From WVYX01 sp039592335 (GTDB lineage Bacteria; Gemmatimonadota; Gemmatimonadetes; Gemmatimonadales; GWC2-71-9), in contig JBDHBX010000011.1 in the NCBI GenBank assembly GCA_039592335.1, forward strand, positions 27,671 through 91,670: DNA of 64,000 nucleotides, in the 5' to 3' direction. Shown here piece by piece: positions 8,922 to 17,829 of this stretch. Made by a program: the position numbers and the translations under genes. Every line of letters begins with the position of its first letter. Position 1 is the stretch's first letter. The notes under the pieces were generated by a model that saw only the letters and a list, made by a program, of their open reading frames with translations, did not search any database and was not told where the DNA came from.

Positions 8922-10715
8922 TCAATCCCGCTCCCGCAGCAGTTCCCGATCGTAGGCGGCCAGGATCTCCTGCCGCCCGATCACCCCCACGAGTCGGTCG
9001 GATTCGGCCGAGTCGACCACGGGGATGTAATGACTGCCGCGCACCGCGAGCTTCTGCAACGCGGTGGCCAAGGAGTCGTCGGGTGTCACACGCTCGAAGC
9101 TGAGGCTGGCGAGGTCGCCGGCGACGACCACGGGCGCGTAGCGTTCGGCGTCCGACAGCACGGTGCGCAGGTCATCGTACGTGATCATTCCCACGAGATG
9201 CAGCTCGTCGTCCATCACGGGGAACTCGATCTGAGGGCTCGCGCCGATCGCCTGGAGGATCTGGGGAACGGTCGCGGCCTCACCGATGACCTGGGGGTCG
9301 TGGTGGTACGAGTCGCGCACCCGCAGGCGTTCCATCACGGCCGTATCGCGCCCGAGGTGAATGCTCTCGCCGCGCCGCACCAGCCACTCGGAGTAGATCG
9401 ACTCGGGGTAGATGCGTCGTGCGGTGATGTAGGCGACCGCACCACACAACATCAGCGGGAGAATCAATGCGTAGTCGCTGGTCATCTCGAACACGATCAT
9501 GATGGCGGTGAGGGGCGCGTGGGTGCTCCCGGCCACGAGACCGGCCATCCCGACCAGGGCGAAGGCTTCGGGCGCGATGGTGAACCCAGGAATGACCTGC
9601 GCCGCCGCAGTGGCGAGCCCGCCGGCCAGGGTGGCCCCGATGAACAGGGCGGGGGTGAACACGCCGCCGGCGCGGGTCACGGCCAGGGTCGCTGCGGTGA
9701 CCACGATCTTGGCAAGGGCCAGGCCGACCAGGAAGTAGCCGGTCCGGGCGCCGATGATTTCGATGGACAGGGTCTCGTGTCCCTGGCCCCACAGGTCTGC
9801 TTTGAACACCACGTCCAGCGCGCCCACGAGGAGCGCTCCGACGAGCACCTGGGGCCAGATGCCCCTGATCTTCCCCAGGATGTCCTGCATCCAGTAGACG
9901 CCGCGCGTGTAGAGCACGGCCACGACCCCGGTCACGATCCCGAGGAGGGCGTACAGCAGCAGCTCGCTGGCGTCACCCACGCCGTACTCGGTGGGGATCT
10001 CGATCACGGGCGAGTCGCCGAAGGCGGCCCGCGAGATGGCGGCCGCGATCACGCTGGCCACGAGCACGGGAGGAAAAGCCCGCACCCCGAACGTCCCGAT
10101 CACCTTCTCGAGGGAGAAGAACACGCCGGCGATCGGCGCGTTGAAGGCGGCGGAGATTCCGGCGGCCGCACCGCATGCGACCAGCAGGCGCAGCCGCTCG
10201 GGGCCGGAGCGGAAGAAGCGCCCGATCTTGGAGCCCAGCCCGGAGCCGGCCACCGCGACGGGGGCCTCGGCCCCCACCGAGCCGCCCGTGCCGATCGCGA
10301 TCGCGGCGCCTGCCGTTTTCACCAGTACGGGCCAGGTGTGTACCACGCCGCTGCGCTTGGCCACCGCGCGCATGACATCGGGGATGTTCTCGCCGTCCGA
10401 GTCGCTGGCGGCGTACCGCACGAGGAACCGCGAGAAGCTCAGGCCGGCCACCACCACGAGCACGATGGCCAGGCTGCCGATCCCGGTCATCCGCCCGGCG
10501 GCCGTCAGGGCGCCGGCCTGCACCAGGTCTATCAGCTTGTAGAAGACGATGACGGAGAGGCCGACGGCGGTCCCGATGACGACCGCGAAAGCGAGGAGGA
10601 GGGCGTTCTCGTCGATGCCCAGCCTGGGGAGCTGGGAGATCAGAAGGTCGGCCCAACCGGAGACCCGCGCCGAAAGGGCGCGCTGCAGCGCGCGGAGGCG
10701 GCCGAGGTCAGGCAT
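8922..10715 (-). CDS. ClC-family chloride channel/transporter with CBS domains
   Basis: A 597-residue membrane protein moving Cl- (possibly with H+ antiport). The ClC core has about ten or more hydrophobic segments. The selectivity motif appears as GSVGAEAP, retaining the gating-Glu position (the usual form is GxEGP, so Gly is replaced by Ala here), and GGVFTP matches the conserved GxFxP. The C-terminal 130 or so residues form two CBS repeats (around VGMITYDDL and VGVIGRQEI), which in relatives bind adenosine nucleotides. An upstream TTG at 10736 lies inside a terminator hairpin, so ATG 10715 is preferred. The stop is 74 nt upstream of the fadL-like start, which has its own promoter. Confidence 0.9.
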   Translation of the reverse strand: MPDLGRLRALQRALSARVSGWADLLISQLPRLGIDENALLLAFAVVIGTAVGLSVIVFYKLIDLVQAGALTAAGRMTGIGSLAIVLVVVAGLSFSRFLVRYAASDSDGENIPDVMRAVAKRSGVVHTWPVLVKTAGAAIAIGTGGSVGAEAPVAVAGSGLGSKIGRFFRSGPERLRLLVACGAAAGISAAFNAPIAGVFFSLEKVIGTFGVRAFPPVLVASVIAAAISRAAFGDSPVIEIPTEYGVGDASELLLYALLGIVTGVVAVLYTRGVYWMQDILGKIRGIWPQVLVGALLVGALDVVFKADLWGQGHETLSIEIIGARTGYFLVGLALAKIVVTAATLAVTRAGGVFTPALFIGATLAGGLATAAAQVIPGFTIAPEAFALVGMAGLVAGSTHAPLTAIMIVFEMTSDYALILPLMLCGAVAYITARRIYPESIYSEWLVRRGESIHLGRDTAVMERLRVRDSYHHDPQVIGEAATVPQILQAIGASPQIEFPVMDDELHLVGMITYDDLRTVLSDAERYAPVVVAGDLASLSFERVTPDDSLATALQKLAVRGSHYIPVVDSAESDRLVGVIGRQEILAAYDRELLRERD

Positions 10716-10731
10716 GGCGGGCGGAAGATAA

Positions 10732-10763
10732 CGCAAACGGCGCCCCGTAGGGCGCCGTTTGCG
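10732..10763 (-). terminator. Perfect 14-bp inverted repeat (terminator)
   Basis: Arms CGCAAACGGCGCCC and GGGCGCCGTTTGCG are perfectly complementary with a 4-nt loop (CGTA). It lies between the end of the small membrane-protein gene and the start of the ClC gene, both on the minus strand. The T run after it on that strand is poor (TTATCTT), so termination is likely but not textbook. Confidence 0.65.
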
Positions 10764-10795
10764 AACAGGCGCGGGTCACGCTGTTGGACCCGGCG

Positions 10796-11215
10796 CTAGT
10801 CCCAGGTCTCGCCTGGAGCGATATCTCCTGCGGCCTGCCGCAGCTCGCCAATCATCGTGTGAAGCCGCTCCTCGATCTGGTCGGCTTCCTTCTGCACCTC
10901 TGACGCAGGTCGCAGACCGCGGCGCCCGTCCACGATGGTCCAGTGGAGGCGGGTGATCTCGTCGATCAACATCTTCACTTTGGCCCGCAGCTTGAGGTAG
11001 CGGCGCTTGTGCATGGGTGGGGGTCGGAACTCCTCCGTGAGCCCCTTCTTGGATGCCCAGATGGCTGCCCACATTACGGGAACAATGGCCAGGACTGCGA
11101 ACGGCAGCCGGAGGCCCGGCTCCTCGACGTACCAGATGATGGCCCCCATGGTGGCCAGCCCGACGAGCACGATGGTGGCCACGATGGTGTTGGCTGCGGA
11201 ACGGGAGAGTGCCAT
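10796..11215 (-). CDS. Small two-TM membrane protein, unknown function
   Basis: A 139-residue protein with no recognised family. Residues from about 10-30 (ANTIVATIVLVGLATMGAII) and about 38-55 (LPFAVLAIVPVMWAAIWA) form two membrane segments. They are followed by a charged, helical, probably cytosolic region rich in Lys, Arg and Glu that could form a coiled coil. The ATG at 11215 is chosen because GGAGG stands 6-7 nt upstream; an open frame extends to 11263 but would add a basic, Pro/His-rich stretch unlike a membrane-protein N-terminus. A strong hairpin follows its 3' end. Confidence 0.65.
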   Translation of the reverse strand: MALSRSAANTIVATIVLVGLATMGAIIWYVEEPGLRLPFAVLAIVPVMWAAIWASKKGLTEEFRPPPMHKRRYLKLRAKVKMLIDEITRLHWTIVDGRRGLRPASEVQKEADQIEERLHTMIGELRQAAGDIAPGETWD

Positions 11216-11441
11216 GCGACGCCTCCGCCAAGGGTGTGCGTGAGTCGGGCCGCGTGTCGGCACCTGACGGCTCGACGGCGAACAAGGTGGGGAGAGCCGT
11301 GGTCCGCGTCAAGCGCCGGAACCCTTTGTGGGATGGGGGGATACCGCTATGAGGCAGACCGCGGCGGTTGGGGGGCGGGCACGCCGCCCGACGGCGCGAC
11401 ACCTGGCCCCTGGAGCACGGTCGGAGTAGGATGGGAGCGAG

Positions 11442-11526
11442 GCCCGGGTGGCGGAACGGGCAGACGCAAGGGACTTAAAATCCCTGGCCACCAGATGGCG
11501 TGCGGGTTCGACTCCCGCCCCGGGCA
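11442..11526 (+). tRNA. tRNA-Leu(UAA)
   Basis: An 85-nt class II tRNA. The acceptor stem pairs GCCCGGG with CCCGGGC, with discriminator A at 11526. The anticodon stem is AGGGA/TCCCT around a 7-nt loop with anticodon TAA at 11476-11478. A long variable arm and a T arm with GCGGG-TTCGACT-CCCGC are seen. CCA is not encoded. The 226-bp gap upstream (11216-11441) holds no gene; TAGGAT at 11427-11432 could be its -10 element, but the -35 is poor. Confidence 0.95.
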
Positions 11527-11538
11527 TTAGAGGATCAA

Positions 11539-12378
11539 GTGAGAGGACTACCGCTCGCACTCCGTCCCTCGACCGGCTCGCGCCGACTCCTGCCGGCTGC
11601 CTCCTTCATCGTGGTGCTGTGCGGCGGTGCCCACGAGCTGTGCGCGCAGGAGATCCTGCAGGATACGCTGCCCGAAAACCATCTCCTGTTCACGTTGCAC
11701 CGGGGGGAAGGTGAGCTCACGGGAGGGTGCGAGTATCTGCCAGGCTTCACCCTCTCGATCCAGATCCGTCGGGAGGACCTGGGTTCAGATCTCGCCGTTG
11801 CGGAGCTAATGGAAGCGATTGCCGCGCAGAGGGTGACGGCTTCCCTCATCTATCCAAACGGCGCGACTACCGAGGTGGAGTTCGAGGTCGTCCGCCACAG
11901 AGAGGCGGAAGACATCTACATGAAGACGACCATGGGGTACTTCGTGTGGGAGGCTGCGGTTGCCCACAGCGACGGACTCAGCTTCGTCATTGACTGGTGG
12001 TACACCCCTCCTGCCCGTCCCGTCGACCTGGCGACGTTGGAGATGGCCCAGACGCTGCTGGCTGACTCGGCCCACTGGCACCAACGAGACGACCGGAGAT
12101 GTGAGGACGATGTCGAGAGCCGTCGATGGAGTCTCTTTTGCGCCTTGAGGCATGCCTCTACGGAGACGATGGGCGAGTACAATCATCACAACACCGCCAT
12201 GAACACCGTACGGTTCGTTGTCAACGACGTGGTCCCCAACCATGGATTCGAGCACCCGTTGATGGACTACAACAACGCGCCATCGACGGGACACGGGGAC
12301 GTCTTGCGTGTGCTGGAGATTGCGAGGCGGAGACTTCAGCGAGAGATTGACGAGGGTCCTCCGCCGATTGAACTCTGA
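11539..12378 (+). CDS. Secreted protein of unknown function
   Basis: A 279-residue protein that I do not recognise. I start it at GTG 11539, with AGAGGA 4-5 nt upstream; the frame remains open into the tRNA gene upstream, but coding there is not credible. The N-terminus has arginines followed by a hydrophobic segment (LLPAASFIVVLCGGAHELCAQ), resembling a signal peptide with cleavage after AQ. The mature part is acidic and Trp/His-rich in its second half, with several Cys (for example RRCEDD and SLFCALR). No catalytic motif is evident. It is followed 18 nt later by the aminotransferase gene, though nothing links their functions. Confidence 0.6.
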   Translation: MRGLPLALRPSTGSRRLLPAASFIVVLCGGAHELCAQEILQDTLPENHLLFTLHRGEGELTGGCEYLPGFTLSIQIRREDLGSDLAVAELMEAIAAQRVTASLIYPNGATTEVEFEVVRHREAEDIYMKTTMGYFVWEAAVAHSDGLSFVIDWWYTPPARPVDLATLEMAQTLLADSAHWHQRDDRRCEDDVESRRWSLFCALRHASTETMGEYNHHNTAMNTVRFVVNDVVPNHGFEHPLMDYNNAPSTGHGDVLRVLEIARRRLQREIDEGPPPIEL

Positions 12379-12396
12379 GTTGTGCGCTCGGATGCG

Positions 12397-13527
12397 ATGA
12401 CTACGACCGGCCAGACATTCGATCAACTGCGTCACCAACCGCGCGTCCTGCTGGGGCCGGGTCCCAGCAACCTGCATCCGCGCGTCGTGCAAGCCATGAC
12501 CAGCCCCACCCTGGGGTATCTCGATCCGGACTTCACGGTGGTCATGGACGAGACGATGGTCCTGCTGCGCCAGCTATTCCAGACGAAGAACGAGGTGGCC
12601 ATCACGCTGCCGGGCACGGGCATGGCGGGGATGGAGGCGGCGATCTGCAACGTGGTCGAGCCAGGCGACGAAGTGATCGTGGGGATCCACGGCTTCTTCG
12701 GCCAGCGGATGGCTGAGATCGTCGAGCGCCACGGCGGCAAGGCGATTCGGGTGGAGGTCGAGTTCGGCCAAGTGGTGGAGGCCGAGCAGATCGACTCTGC
12801 CCTGAGCGCTCACCCCAACGCCAAGATGGTCGGGGTGGTGCACGGCGAAACCTCGTCGGGCGTTGGCCAGCCGCTGCAAGAGATCGGCAAGCTGGTTCGC
12901 GAGCAGGGCAAGCTCTTTCTCGTGGACACGGTCTGCTCCCTGGCTGGGGCCGACATCCCGGTCGATGCGTACCTCATCGACATCTGCTATAGCGGCGGGC
13001 AGAAGTGCATCGGCGGGCCCGCGGGTATCTCGTGCATCACCCTCAACCAGCGGGCGATGCAGGTGGTCGAGTCTCGCAGCCGACCGGTCGACACCTGGTA
13101 CCTGGATCTGTTGCTGATCTGCAAGTACTGGTTCGCCGATCGTGTCTACCACCACACCGCCCCCGGCCCGTTAGTGTTCGCAATGCGCGAGGCCCTGCGA
13201 TTGATCCAGGAGGAGGGGTTGCAGGGGCGGGTGGCCCGGCATCAGAAGTGTGGTGACCTGTTGAAGGCGGGGCTCACCGATCTCGGGATGGAGCTGTTCG
13301 GCGATCCGGCGAACCGGCTGCCCATGCTCACGTGTGTGATGATTCCAGGCGGCGCCGAGGACGCGGCCGTCCGGCAGCGCCTGTTGCGGGACTTTGGCAT
13401 CGAGATCGTGGGTGGCTTCGGGCCGCTCAAGGGCAAGGCGTGGCGCATTGGCCTGATGGGGTACTCCTGCAGCGAGCGCAACGTTCATTACCTGATCGCC
13501 GCGCTGCACGAGATTCTGGGAAGGTAG
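12397..13527 (+). CDS. Class V aminotransferase (alanine/serine-glyoxylate aminotransferase-like)
   Basis: A PLP enzyme of the AGXT/SPT-like branch, 376 residues. The N-terminal LLGPGPSNLHPRV block is characteristic of alanine- or serine-glyoxylate aminotransferases. The Schiff-base Lys is K193 in YSGGQKCIGGP and the cofactor-contacting Asp is in LVDTVCSL. The C-terminal domain ends with a RIGLMGYS segment binding the substrate carboxylate. Substrates cannot be assigned from sequence; glyoxylate transamination or a related reaction is likely. GTG 12382 would add five residues; ATG 12397 is chosen as the more usual codon, without a convincing Shine-Dalgarno for either. Confidence 0.85.
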   Translation: MTTTGQTFDQLRHQPRVLLGPGPSNLHPRVVQAMTSPTLGYLDPDFTVVMDETMVLLRQLFQTKNEVAITLPGTGMAGMEAAICNVVEPGDEVIVGIHGFFGQRMAEIVERHGGKAIRVEVEFGQVVEAEQIDSALSAHPNAKMVGVVHGETSSGVGQPLQEIGKLVREQGKLFLVDTVCSLAGADIPVDAYLIDICYSGGQKCIGGPAGISCITLNQRAMQVVESRSRPVDTWYLDLLLICKYWFADRVYHHTAPGPLVFAMREALRLIQEEGLQGRVARHQKCGDLLKAGLTDLGMELFGDPANRLPMLTCVMIPGGAEDAAVRQRLLRDFGIEIVGGFGPLKGKAWRIGLMGYSCSERNVHYLIAALHEILGR

Positions 13528-13618
13528 GGAGTGGTGGGCCTCGCCATTCGCCGCTGGGAACCGTACTATTGCGGGAAGGGCGATCGGGTCGATCCCGTTT
13601 ACTCAGAGGGGGCGCGCC

Positions 13619-14509
13619 GTGCTATGGTCTGACACCGCCACCGCCATGAGCTCGATGAGGGGCAGGCCCCTCTACGAGCACATCGATGCCTACGGCCTCA
13701 CGCACGCGGGGAAGGTGCGGAAGACCAACCAGGATCACTTCATGATCTGCTCGCTGCGGCGGCACATGCAGATTCACCGCACCAGCCTCCCCCAGACCGG
13801 AGAGCTCTCGCTGGTCGATGAGCCGCTCGCGTACCTCGCGATGGTCGCCGACGGAGTGGGAAGCGGGCAGGCCGGTGAGGAAGCGAGTCGCTTCGCCATC
13901 GAGGCGGTGACCCAGTACGTGGGCCAGAGCATGCGCGCCTACTACACGGCCGATCCGGGCGACGAGCAGACGTTCCTGGATACGCTCAACGAAGCGGCCA
14001 TGCAGTGCCACGCCAGCATCGTCAAGAAGACCGAGGAGGACAGCGGCCGGCGCGGCATGGCGACGACGCTCACCGTCTGGCTCGGTGTGTGGCCGCGCGC
14101 CTATCTACTGCAGGTCGGCGACAGCCGGTTCTACCTCTTTCGGGAACGCAAGCTCACGCAGATTACACGCGACCAGACCATGGCGCAGGATCTCATGGAT
14201 CAGGGTGTGCTCACGCGCACCGATGCGGACAACAGTCGCTGGGCGCATGTGCTGTCGAGCGCGATCGGTGGTACCCAGAGTGCGCCGGTCGTCATGCGAC
14301 TCGACCAGGCATGGCACAACGTAGGGCTTCTCTGCAGTGACGGGCTCACGAAGCACGTGCCGGACGAGCGCATCGCCGAGCGGCTCGGCTCCATGAAGAC
14401 GGCAAAGCAGGTATGCAAGGATCTGCTGCACGATGCGCTCGACGCCGGTGGCAGCGACAACATCACGATCTTGGTGGGTCGGGTCGTGCGAAAGGACGAA
14501 AAGGCCTAA
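13619..14509 (+). CDS. PP2C-family Ser/Thr protein phosphatase
   Basis: A metal-dependent phosphatase of 296 residues, cytosolic. The family motifs are all visible: RKTNQDH with metal ligand Asp39, VADGVGS, the GMATTLT block, VGDSR, CSDGLTKH and, near the end, GGSDNIT. It is a natural partner for Hanks-type kinases such as the one at 38.3-39.3 kb, though they are not neighbours. Start: GTG 13619 has a GGGGGCG stretch upstream; ATG 13646 is an alternative and is closer to the first conserved strand. An insertion between the first motifs (residues 43-68) is slightly longer than in minimal PP2C proteins. Confidence 0.9.
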   Translation: MLWSDTATAMSSMRGRPLYEHIDAYGLTHAGKVRKTNQDHFMICSLRRHMQIHRTSLPQTGELSLVDEPLAYLAMVADGVGSGQAGEEASRFAIEAVTQYVGQSMRAYYTADPGDEQTFLDTLNEAAMQCHASIVKKTEEDSGRRGMATTLTVWLGVWPRAYLLQVGDSRFYLFRERKLTQITRDQTMAQDLMDQGVLTRTDADNSRWAHVLSSAIGGTQSAPVVMRLDQAWHNVGLLCSDGLTKHVPDERIAERLGSMKTAKQVCKDLLHDALDAGGSDNITILVGRVVRKDEKA

Positions 14510-14825
14510 AGCCGGCCCCACGTCTTCCACGTCAGCATCGCCCTGAGCTGCGCCACGAACTCGGTGGCGTTCACGCCGGATTGGTGCCCGGCGTTCCACG
14601 CGAAGTCCTCTCCCACGTGCCACTCGATCCACGCCAGCGGCACGCGCCACTCACCGCCCAGCGCCAGGCGCAGCGTGGTCTCGATCTGGCCCCAGCGTGA
14701 CGAAGTGGGAGATCCGGATGCCGCCCGCCCGTCGATCAGGGTTCAGAACGCGTAGGCGGTTCCACGTCGCGGCGTCACGCCCCAGACGTGATCGAGTGCA
14801 CTGTCACGCAAACGCGCCCCTGACT
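14506..14825 (-). pseudogene. Decayed minus-strand coding fragment
   Basis: This 327-bp gap between genes has no intact start-to-stop frame, yet one minus-strand frame reads like protein. From about 14725 down to the TAG at 14508-14506 it encodes about 70 residues, including RWGQIETTLRLALGG, VPLAWIEWHVGEDFAWNAG and ATEFVAQLRAMLTW. Just upstream in the same frame an in-frame TGA (about 14739) separates it from a further 20-odd plausible residues (LDHVWGVTPRRGTAYAF). No start codon precedes the long piece except internal codons. The family is not recognised. It may be the C-terminal end of a lost gene, or two adjacent remnants. Its stop overlaps the end of the phosphatase gene. Confidence 0.4.
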
Positions 14826-14836
14826 AGCTTCAGGCC

Positions 14837-15172
14837 ATGAATGACGCCGACAACTTGGGCCCGGACCGCAAGGAACGAAAGAGCGAGCCGCTGCTGGACC
14901 AGACGGGCCAGGCCATCCTCGAGGGCCGCGACGCGGCCACGTTCCTGTGGCAGGCTCCGGACGACGCCCCCACGCGGCAGCGCATTATCGAGATCCTCGA
15001 GCAGGTCAAGCGGGAGTCGGCTGCCAAGGGTCGCCGCGAGATGCCCAAGATCTGTGACGAGCTGCTCACCGCCGGTCGCGCCGACCCCAGCCCGCAATCC
15101 GTGGACATCTTGCAGAACGGGTTCGACCGCTTGTACAAGCTCTGGAGCGCCGCCAAGTCCGGGCTGCTCTGA
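14837..15172 (+). CDS. Small helical protein of unknown function
   Basis: A 111-residue soluble protein, not recognised. It is charged and apparently mostly helical (for example RQRIIEILEQVKRESAA and DILQNGFDRLYKLWS), reminiscent of four-helix Hpt- or adaptor-like domains, but no conserved phospho-His motif can be claimed. ATG 14837 is the only reasonable start. Its codon usage (G/C third positions) fits the neighbouring genes, supporting a real gene. The 219-bp gap to the protease gene holds no further gene. Confidence 0.6.
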   Translation: MNDADNLGPDRKERKSEPLLDQTGQAILEGRDAATFLWQAPDDAPTRQRIIEILEQVKRESAAKGRREMPKICDELLTAGRADPSPQSVDILQNGFDRLYKLWSAAKSGLL

Positions 15173-15391
15173 GTCGGTTCCCTCCTTAGCAAGCCGCGCT
15201 TGACCGAGCCTTGACTGGGTTGCGGCGTCCTGAACACGCCGGGCCCGATCCTGGTCCCCCCGGTTGGGGCATGGCCAAACCCGAGTCTAGTTATCGGGAA
15301 GTGCTCTTGCCACATCAACATTCAAGACCACTATTGTGGAGATTCTCCATCCGGGATCCTCTGTTCCGCGCAATAGCGCGGAGGTGTCGCC

Positions 15392-16873
15392 ATGATCTGC
15401 CCCATTCGTTCAATCTGCATCTGTAGCAGAGGGAGGGGGGTGCTGCGGGGAATCGCGCTCGGCGCTGCCATCGTCATGGGAGCAGCCGGAGCCGCCGCCC
15501 AGGAGGTGTCGCTCGAGGGGGTGGAGAACGTGCGACGCGCGACGGTGCTGATTCACGTGGGCGGCGAGCAGGGGAGCGCGGGAAGCGGGTTCATCTTGTC
15601 GGACGACGGGGTGATCGCGACAGCAGCACATGTGCTCGCCGGGGCGAGCGAAGCGAGCGTCAGGTTGGCGAGTGGCGAGGAGTTCCCGGTACTTGGCCTC
15701 GTGGCGGTGGACGAGAAGCGTGACATGGCGCTCCTGCGGATTGCGGGTTTCGGCTTGCCCACCGTGAGCCTCGGGAACTCGGACAGTGTGGAGGTGGGGC
15801 AGCGCCTCGTGGCCATTGGGGCCCCACTCGGGTTGGAGTCAACGGTATCCGATGGGTTGCTCAGTGGCATTCGCCTCTCGGAGGGCATTAAGGTGTTCCA
15901 GATCTCGGCGCCGGTCTCGCCTGGCAGCAGTGGTGGGCCCATCGCGACGGAGCAGGGCAACGTCGTCGGCTTTGTCGTGTCCGGGATCATCGACGAGTCG
16001 GCCCAGAACCTCAACTTTGCGCTCCCGATCAACTACCTGCGGGGGTACCTGGGCATTGCCAGCGCACAGGCGCCGACGTCGCTGGCGGATTGGGAATGGT
16101 CGAATGATGCGATCGTTCGTGGGAATCCCGTGTCGGCTGCGCGGACCGTGAACGACTCGTTGGATGTGGATTGGCGGGTCCTGGACGGTCTCGAAGTGTT
16201 CCACGAGGAAAAGGGGGACGGCGGGCGCCGCATCGAGACCGAGCTTCGCTACAGCATCGGCACGGATGACGACGGTGCCGAAGTGCTAGAGTACTTCGAG
16301 AGCAGACTGTTTCGCCAAACGGGGAACATCCTCTCACAGCGGCATGGTGCCGAGTTCTTCCGGCAGAACGGGCGCACGCTCATTGCACTCGATTCCCGCG
16401 AGCAAGTCACCAGTTTCGTCGAGATCGTTCCGTTGCACGCCAGCCTGGAGCACCTGGCCAGCGAGGGGATGATCGAGATGGAGGGCGACGAGCTGCATTA
16501 CGACTCGGCGGGGATCGATGTGAGGCAACCCGTGGAGCGGGGCGTGCTGCCGGCGAACCTCATCGAGACGATCATCGCGACGCTGCCGGAGTCGCTGCCG
16601 GCTGAGTTGCGGGTGTGGGTGCTGGACGACGAGTTCGAGGTGGTCCCGGTCAAGATCGAGTTCGGCGCGCGAGAAAGCCTCGACGTGCCGTTCGTGCGAG
16701 GGGATGCGCACTGCGACAAGGATGCGAAGACGACGAAGATCCGATCGGAAGTGATCCGGGTGACCTATACGCGCCAGGCCCACCGGGTGGAGGGTCCCTT
16801 CCTGGTGTGGCGGCCCCACGTCGCCGTGCCCGAGGGCACGAAGTGTGTCCGGTTCCCCGGGATGACGTTCTAG
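15392..16873 (+). CDS. Secreted trypsin-like (S1C/HtrA-type) serine protease with novel C-terminal region
   Basis: A 493-residue exported protease. ATG 15392 is supported by GGAGGTG about 7 nt upstream. A signal peptide (VLRGIALGAAIVMGAAGAAAQ) ends near residue 37. The protease domain (about 40-235) carries the triad His80 (TAAH), Asp111 (KRDMALL) and Ser180 (SPGSSGGPI), and the FALPINYLR segment typical of DegP-like proteins closes it. No PDZ domain follows: the remaining 260 residues are not recognised and contain an RQNGRTLIALDSRE stretch and scattered Cys near the end. The PD40 propeller gene begins immediately after the stop, so they are likely co-expressed. Confidence 0.85.
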   Translation: MICPIRSICICSRGRGVLRGIALGAAIVMGAAGAAAQEVSLEGVENVRRATVLIHVGGEQGSAGSGFILSDDGVIATAAHVLAGASEASVRLASGEEFPVLGLVAVDEKRDMALLRIAGFGLPTVSLGNSDSVEVGQRLVAIGAPLGLESTVSDGLLSGIRLSEGIKVFQISAPVSPGSSGGPIATEQGNVVGFVVSGIIDESAQNLNFALPINYLRGYLGIASAQAPTSLADWEWSNDAIVRGNPVSAARTVNDSLDVDWRVLDGLEVFHEEKGDGGRRIETELRYSIGTDDDGAEVLEYFESRLFRQTGNILSQRHGAEFFRQNGRTLIALDSREQVTSFVEIVPLHASLEHLASEGMIEMEGDELHYDSAGIDVRQPVERGVLPANLIETIIATLPESLPAELRVWVLDDEFEVVPVKIEFGARESLDVPFVRGDAHCDKDAKTTKIRSEVIRVTYTRQAHRVEGPFLVWRPHVAVPEGTKCVRFPGMTF

Positions 16874-17806
16874 ATGCGAGTCCTGAGGGTTTGTGCCCTC
16901 TCGGCCCTCACGCTGGGGGGGATCGGCCCGCCCACCAGTGCCCGCTCCCAAGAGCCCCACGACGGTCCCTCACCCGCCGGTCGAATCGTGTTCACGTCCA
17001 ACCGCGACGGCGATTTCGAGATCTACGTCATGGACGCGGACGGTGGAGACCAGACGAGGCTGACGCGCAGCGAGGGGATGGATGTCGAGCCGGCATGGTC
17101 ACCCGACGGCCGTCTTGTCGCGTTCGTTTCCGAGCGAGACGGCAATGCCGAGATCTATCTGATGAACGCCGACGGGAGCGAGCAGCGCCGACTTGTGAAA
17201 CACCCGAAGGGTGACTTCTCTCCCGCATGGTCTCCGGACGGGAGGTACATCGCGTTTGACAGCAACCGCGACGGCGCGCTCGACATCTATGCCACCACGC
17301 CGGACGGGACCGACCTGCTACGGATCACGGCCGACCCTGAGGAGGTCGACTCCTATCCCCACTGGTCTCCCGACGGGAATGAGATCGCGTTCCATTCGAC
17401 CAGGGATGACGAGAACCGCGAGATCTACGTCGTCTCGGTGGAGGGCGGTGAGCCCCGGCGGCTGACCGAGAACTCGGCGCTCGAGTGGTTGCCCAGCTGG
17501 TCCCCGGACGGGAGCCGCCTGGCGTTCTGGTCCACGCGGGAAGGGCAGTGGGAGATGTATGTCATGGACCCCGATGGCTCGAACCAACGGCGGCTCAACG
17601 AGGCCCCGGCGCGCATGGAGTGGACCCGGGGCTACGTGGTCAGCCGCATGGCCTGGTCCCCGGGCGGTCGGTTCATCGCCTTCAACAGCCGCCGGGACGG
17701 TCGCTACGACATCTACGTAATGAATGCCGACGGGACGGGGGCGCGGCAGCTCACGGAGAGACAGGGTCACAACTGGGATCCAGATTGGGGTCCCGGGACA
17801 CCCTGA
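16874..17806 (+). CDS. TolB-like PD40 beta-propeller protein, secreted
   Basis: A 310-residue exported protein made almost entirely of WD40-like PD40 repeats. An N-terminal signal-like segment (VLRVCALSALTLGGIG) is followed by about six repeats with the pattern SxRDG-x-x-(E/D)IYVMNADG and WSPDGRxIAF. This is the TolB C-terminal propeller fold, without the N-terminal TolB domain or any linked enzyme domain. In such proteins the propeller binds a protein partner. It directly abuts the protease stop codon (ATG follows TAG without a gap), and the two may act together in the periplasm or outside the cell. Confidence 0.85.
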   Translation: MRVLRVCALSALTLGGIGPPTSARSQEPHDGPSPAGRIVFTSNRDGDFEIYVMDADGGDQTRLTRSEGMDVEPAWSPDGRLVAFVSERDGNAEIYLMNADGSEQRRLVKHPKGDFSPAWSPDGRYIAFDSNRDGALDIYATTPDGTDLLRITADPEEVDSYPHWSPDGNEIAFHSTRDDENREIYVVSVEGGEPRRLTENSALEWLPSWSPDGSRLAFWSTREGQWEMYVMDPDGSNQRRLNEAPARMEWTRGYVVSRMAWSPGGRFIAFNSRRDGRYDIYVMNADGTGARQLTERQGHNWDPDWGPGTP

Positions 17807-17829
17807 CGCCGAAGCGAGTCGCCGCCCGC

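Noticed and set aside
10734..10736. TTG start for the ClC gene
   Set aside because: It lies inside the terminator stem; ATG 10715 is better.
8862..10799. A 645-codon plus-strand frame opposite the ClC gene
   Set aside because: Antisense shadow; Gly/Asp/His-rich with no family.
15307..15337. Promoter TTGCCA-TATTGT before the protease gene
   Set aside because: Spacing is 19 nt and the match is weak, so it is not called as a feature.
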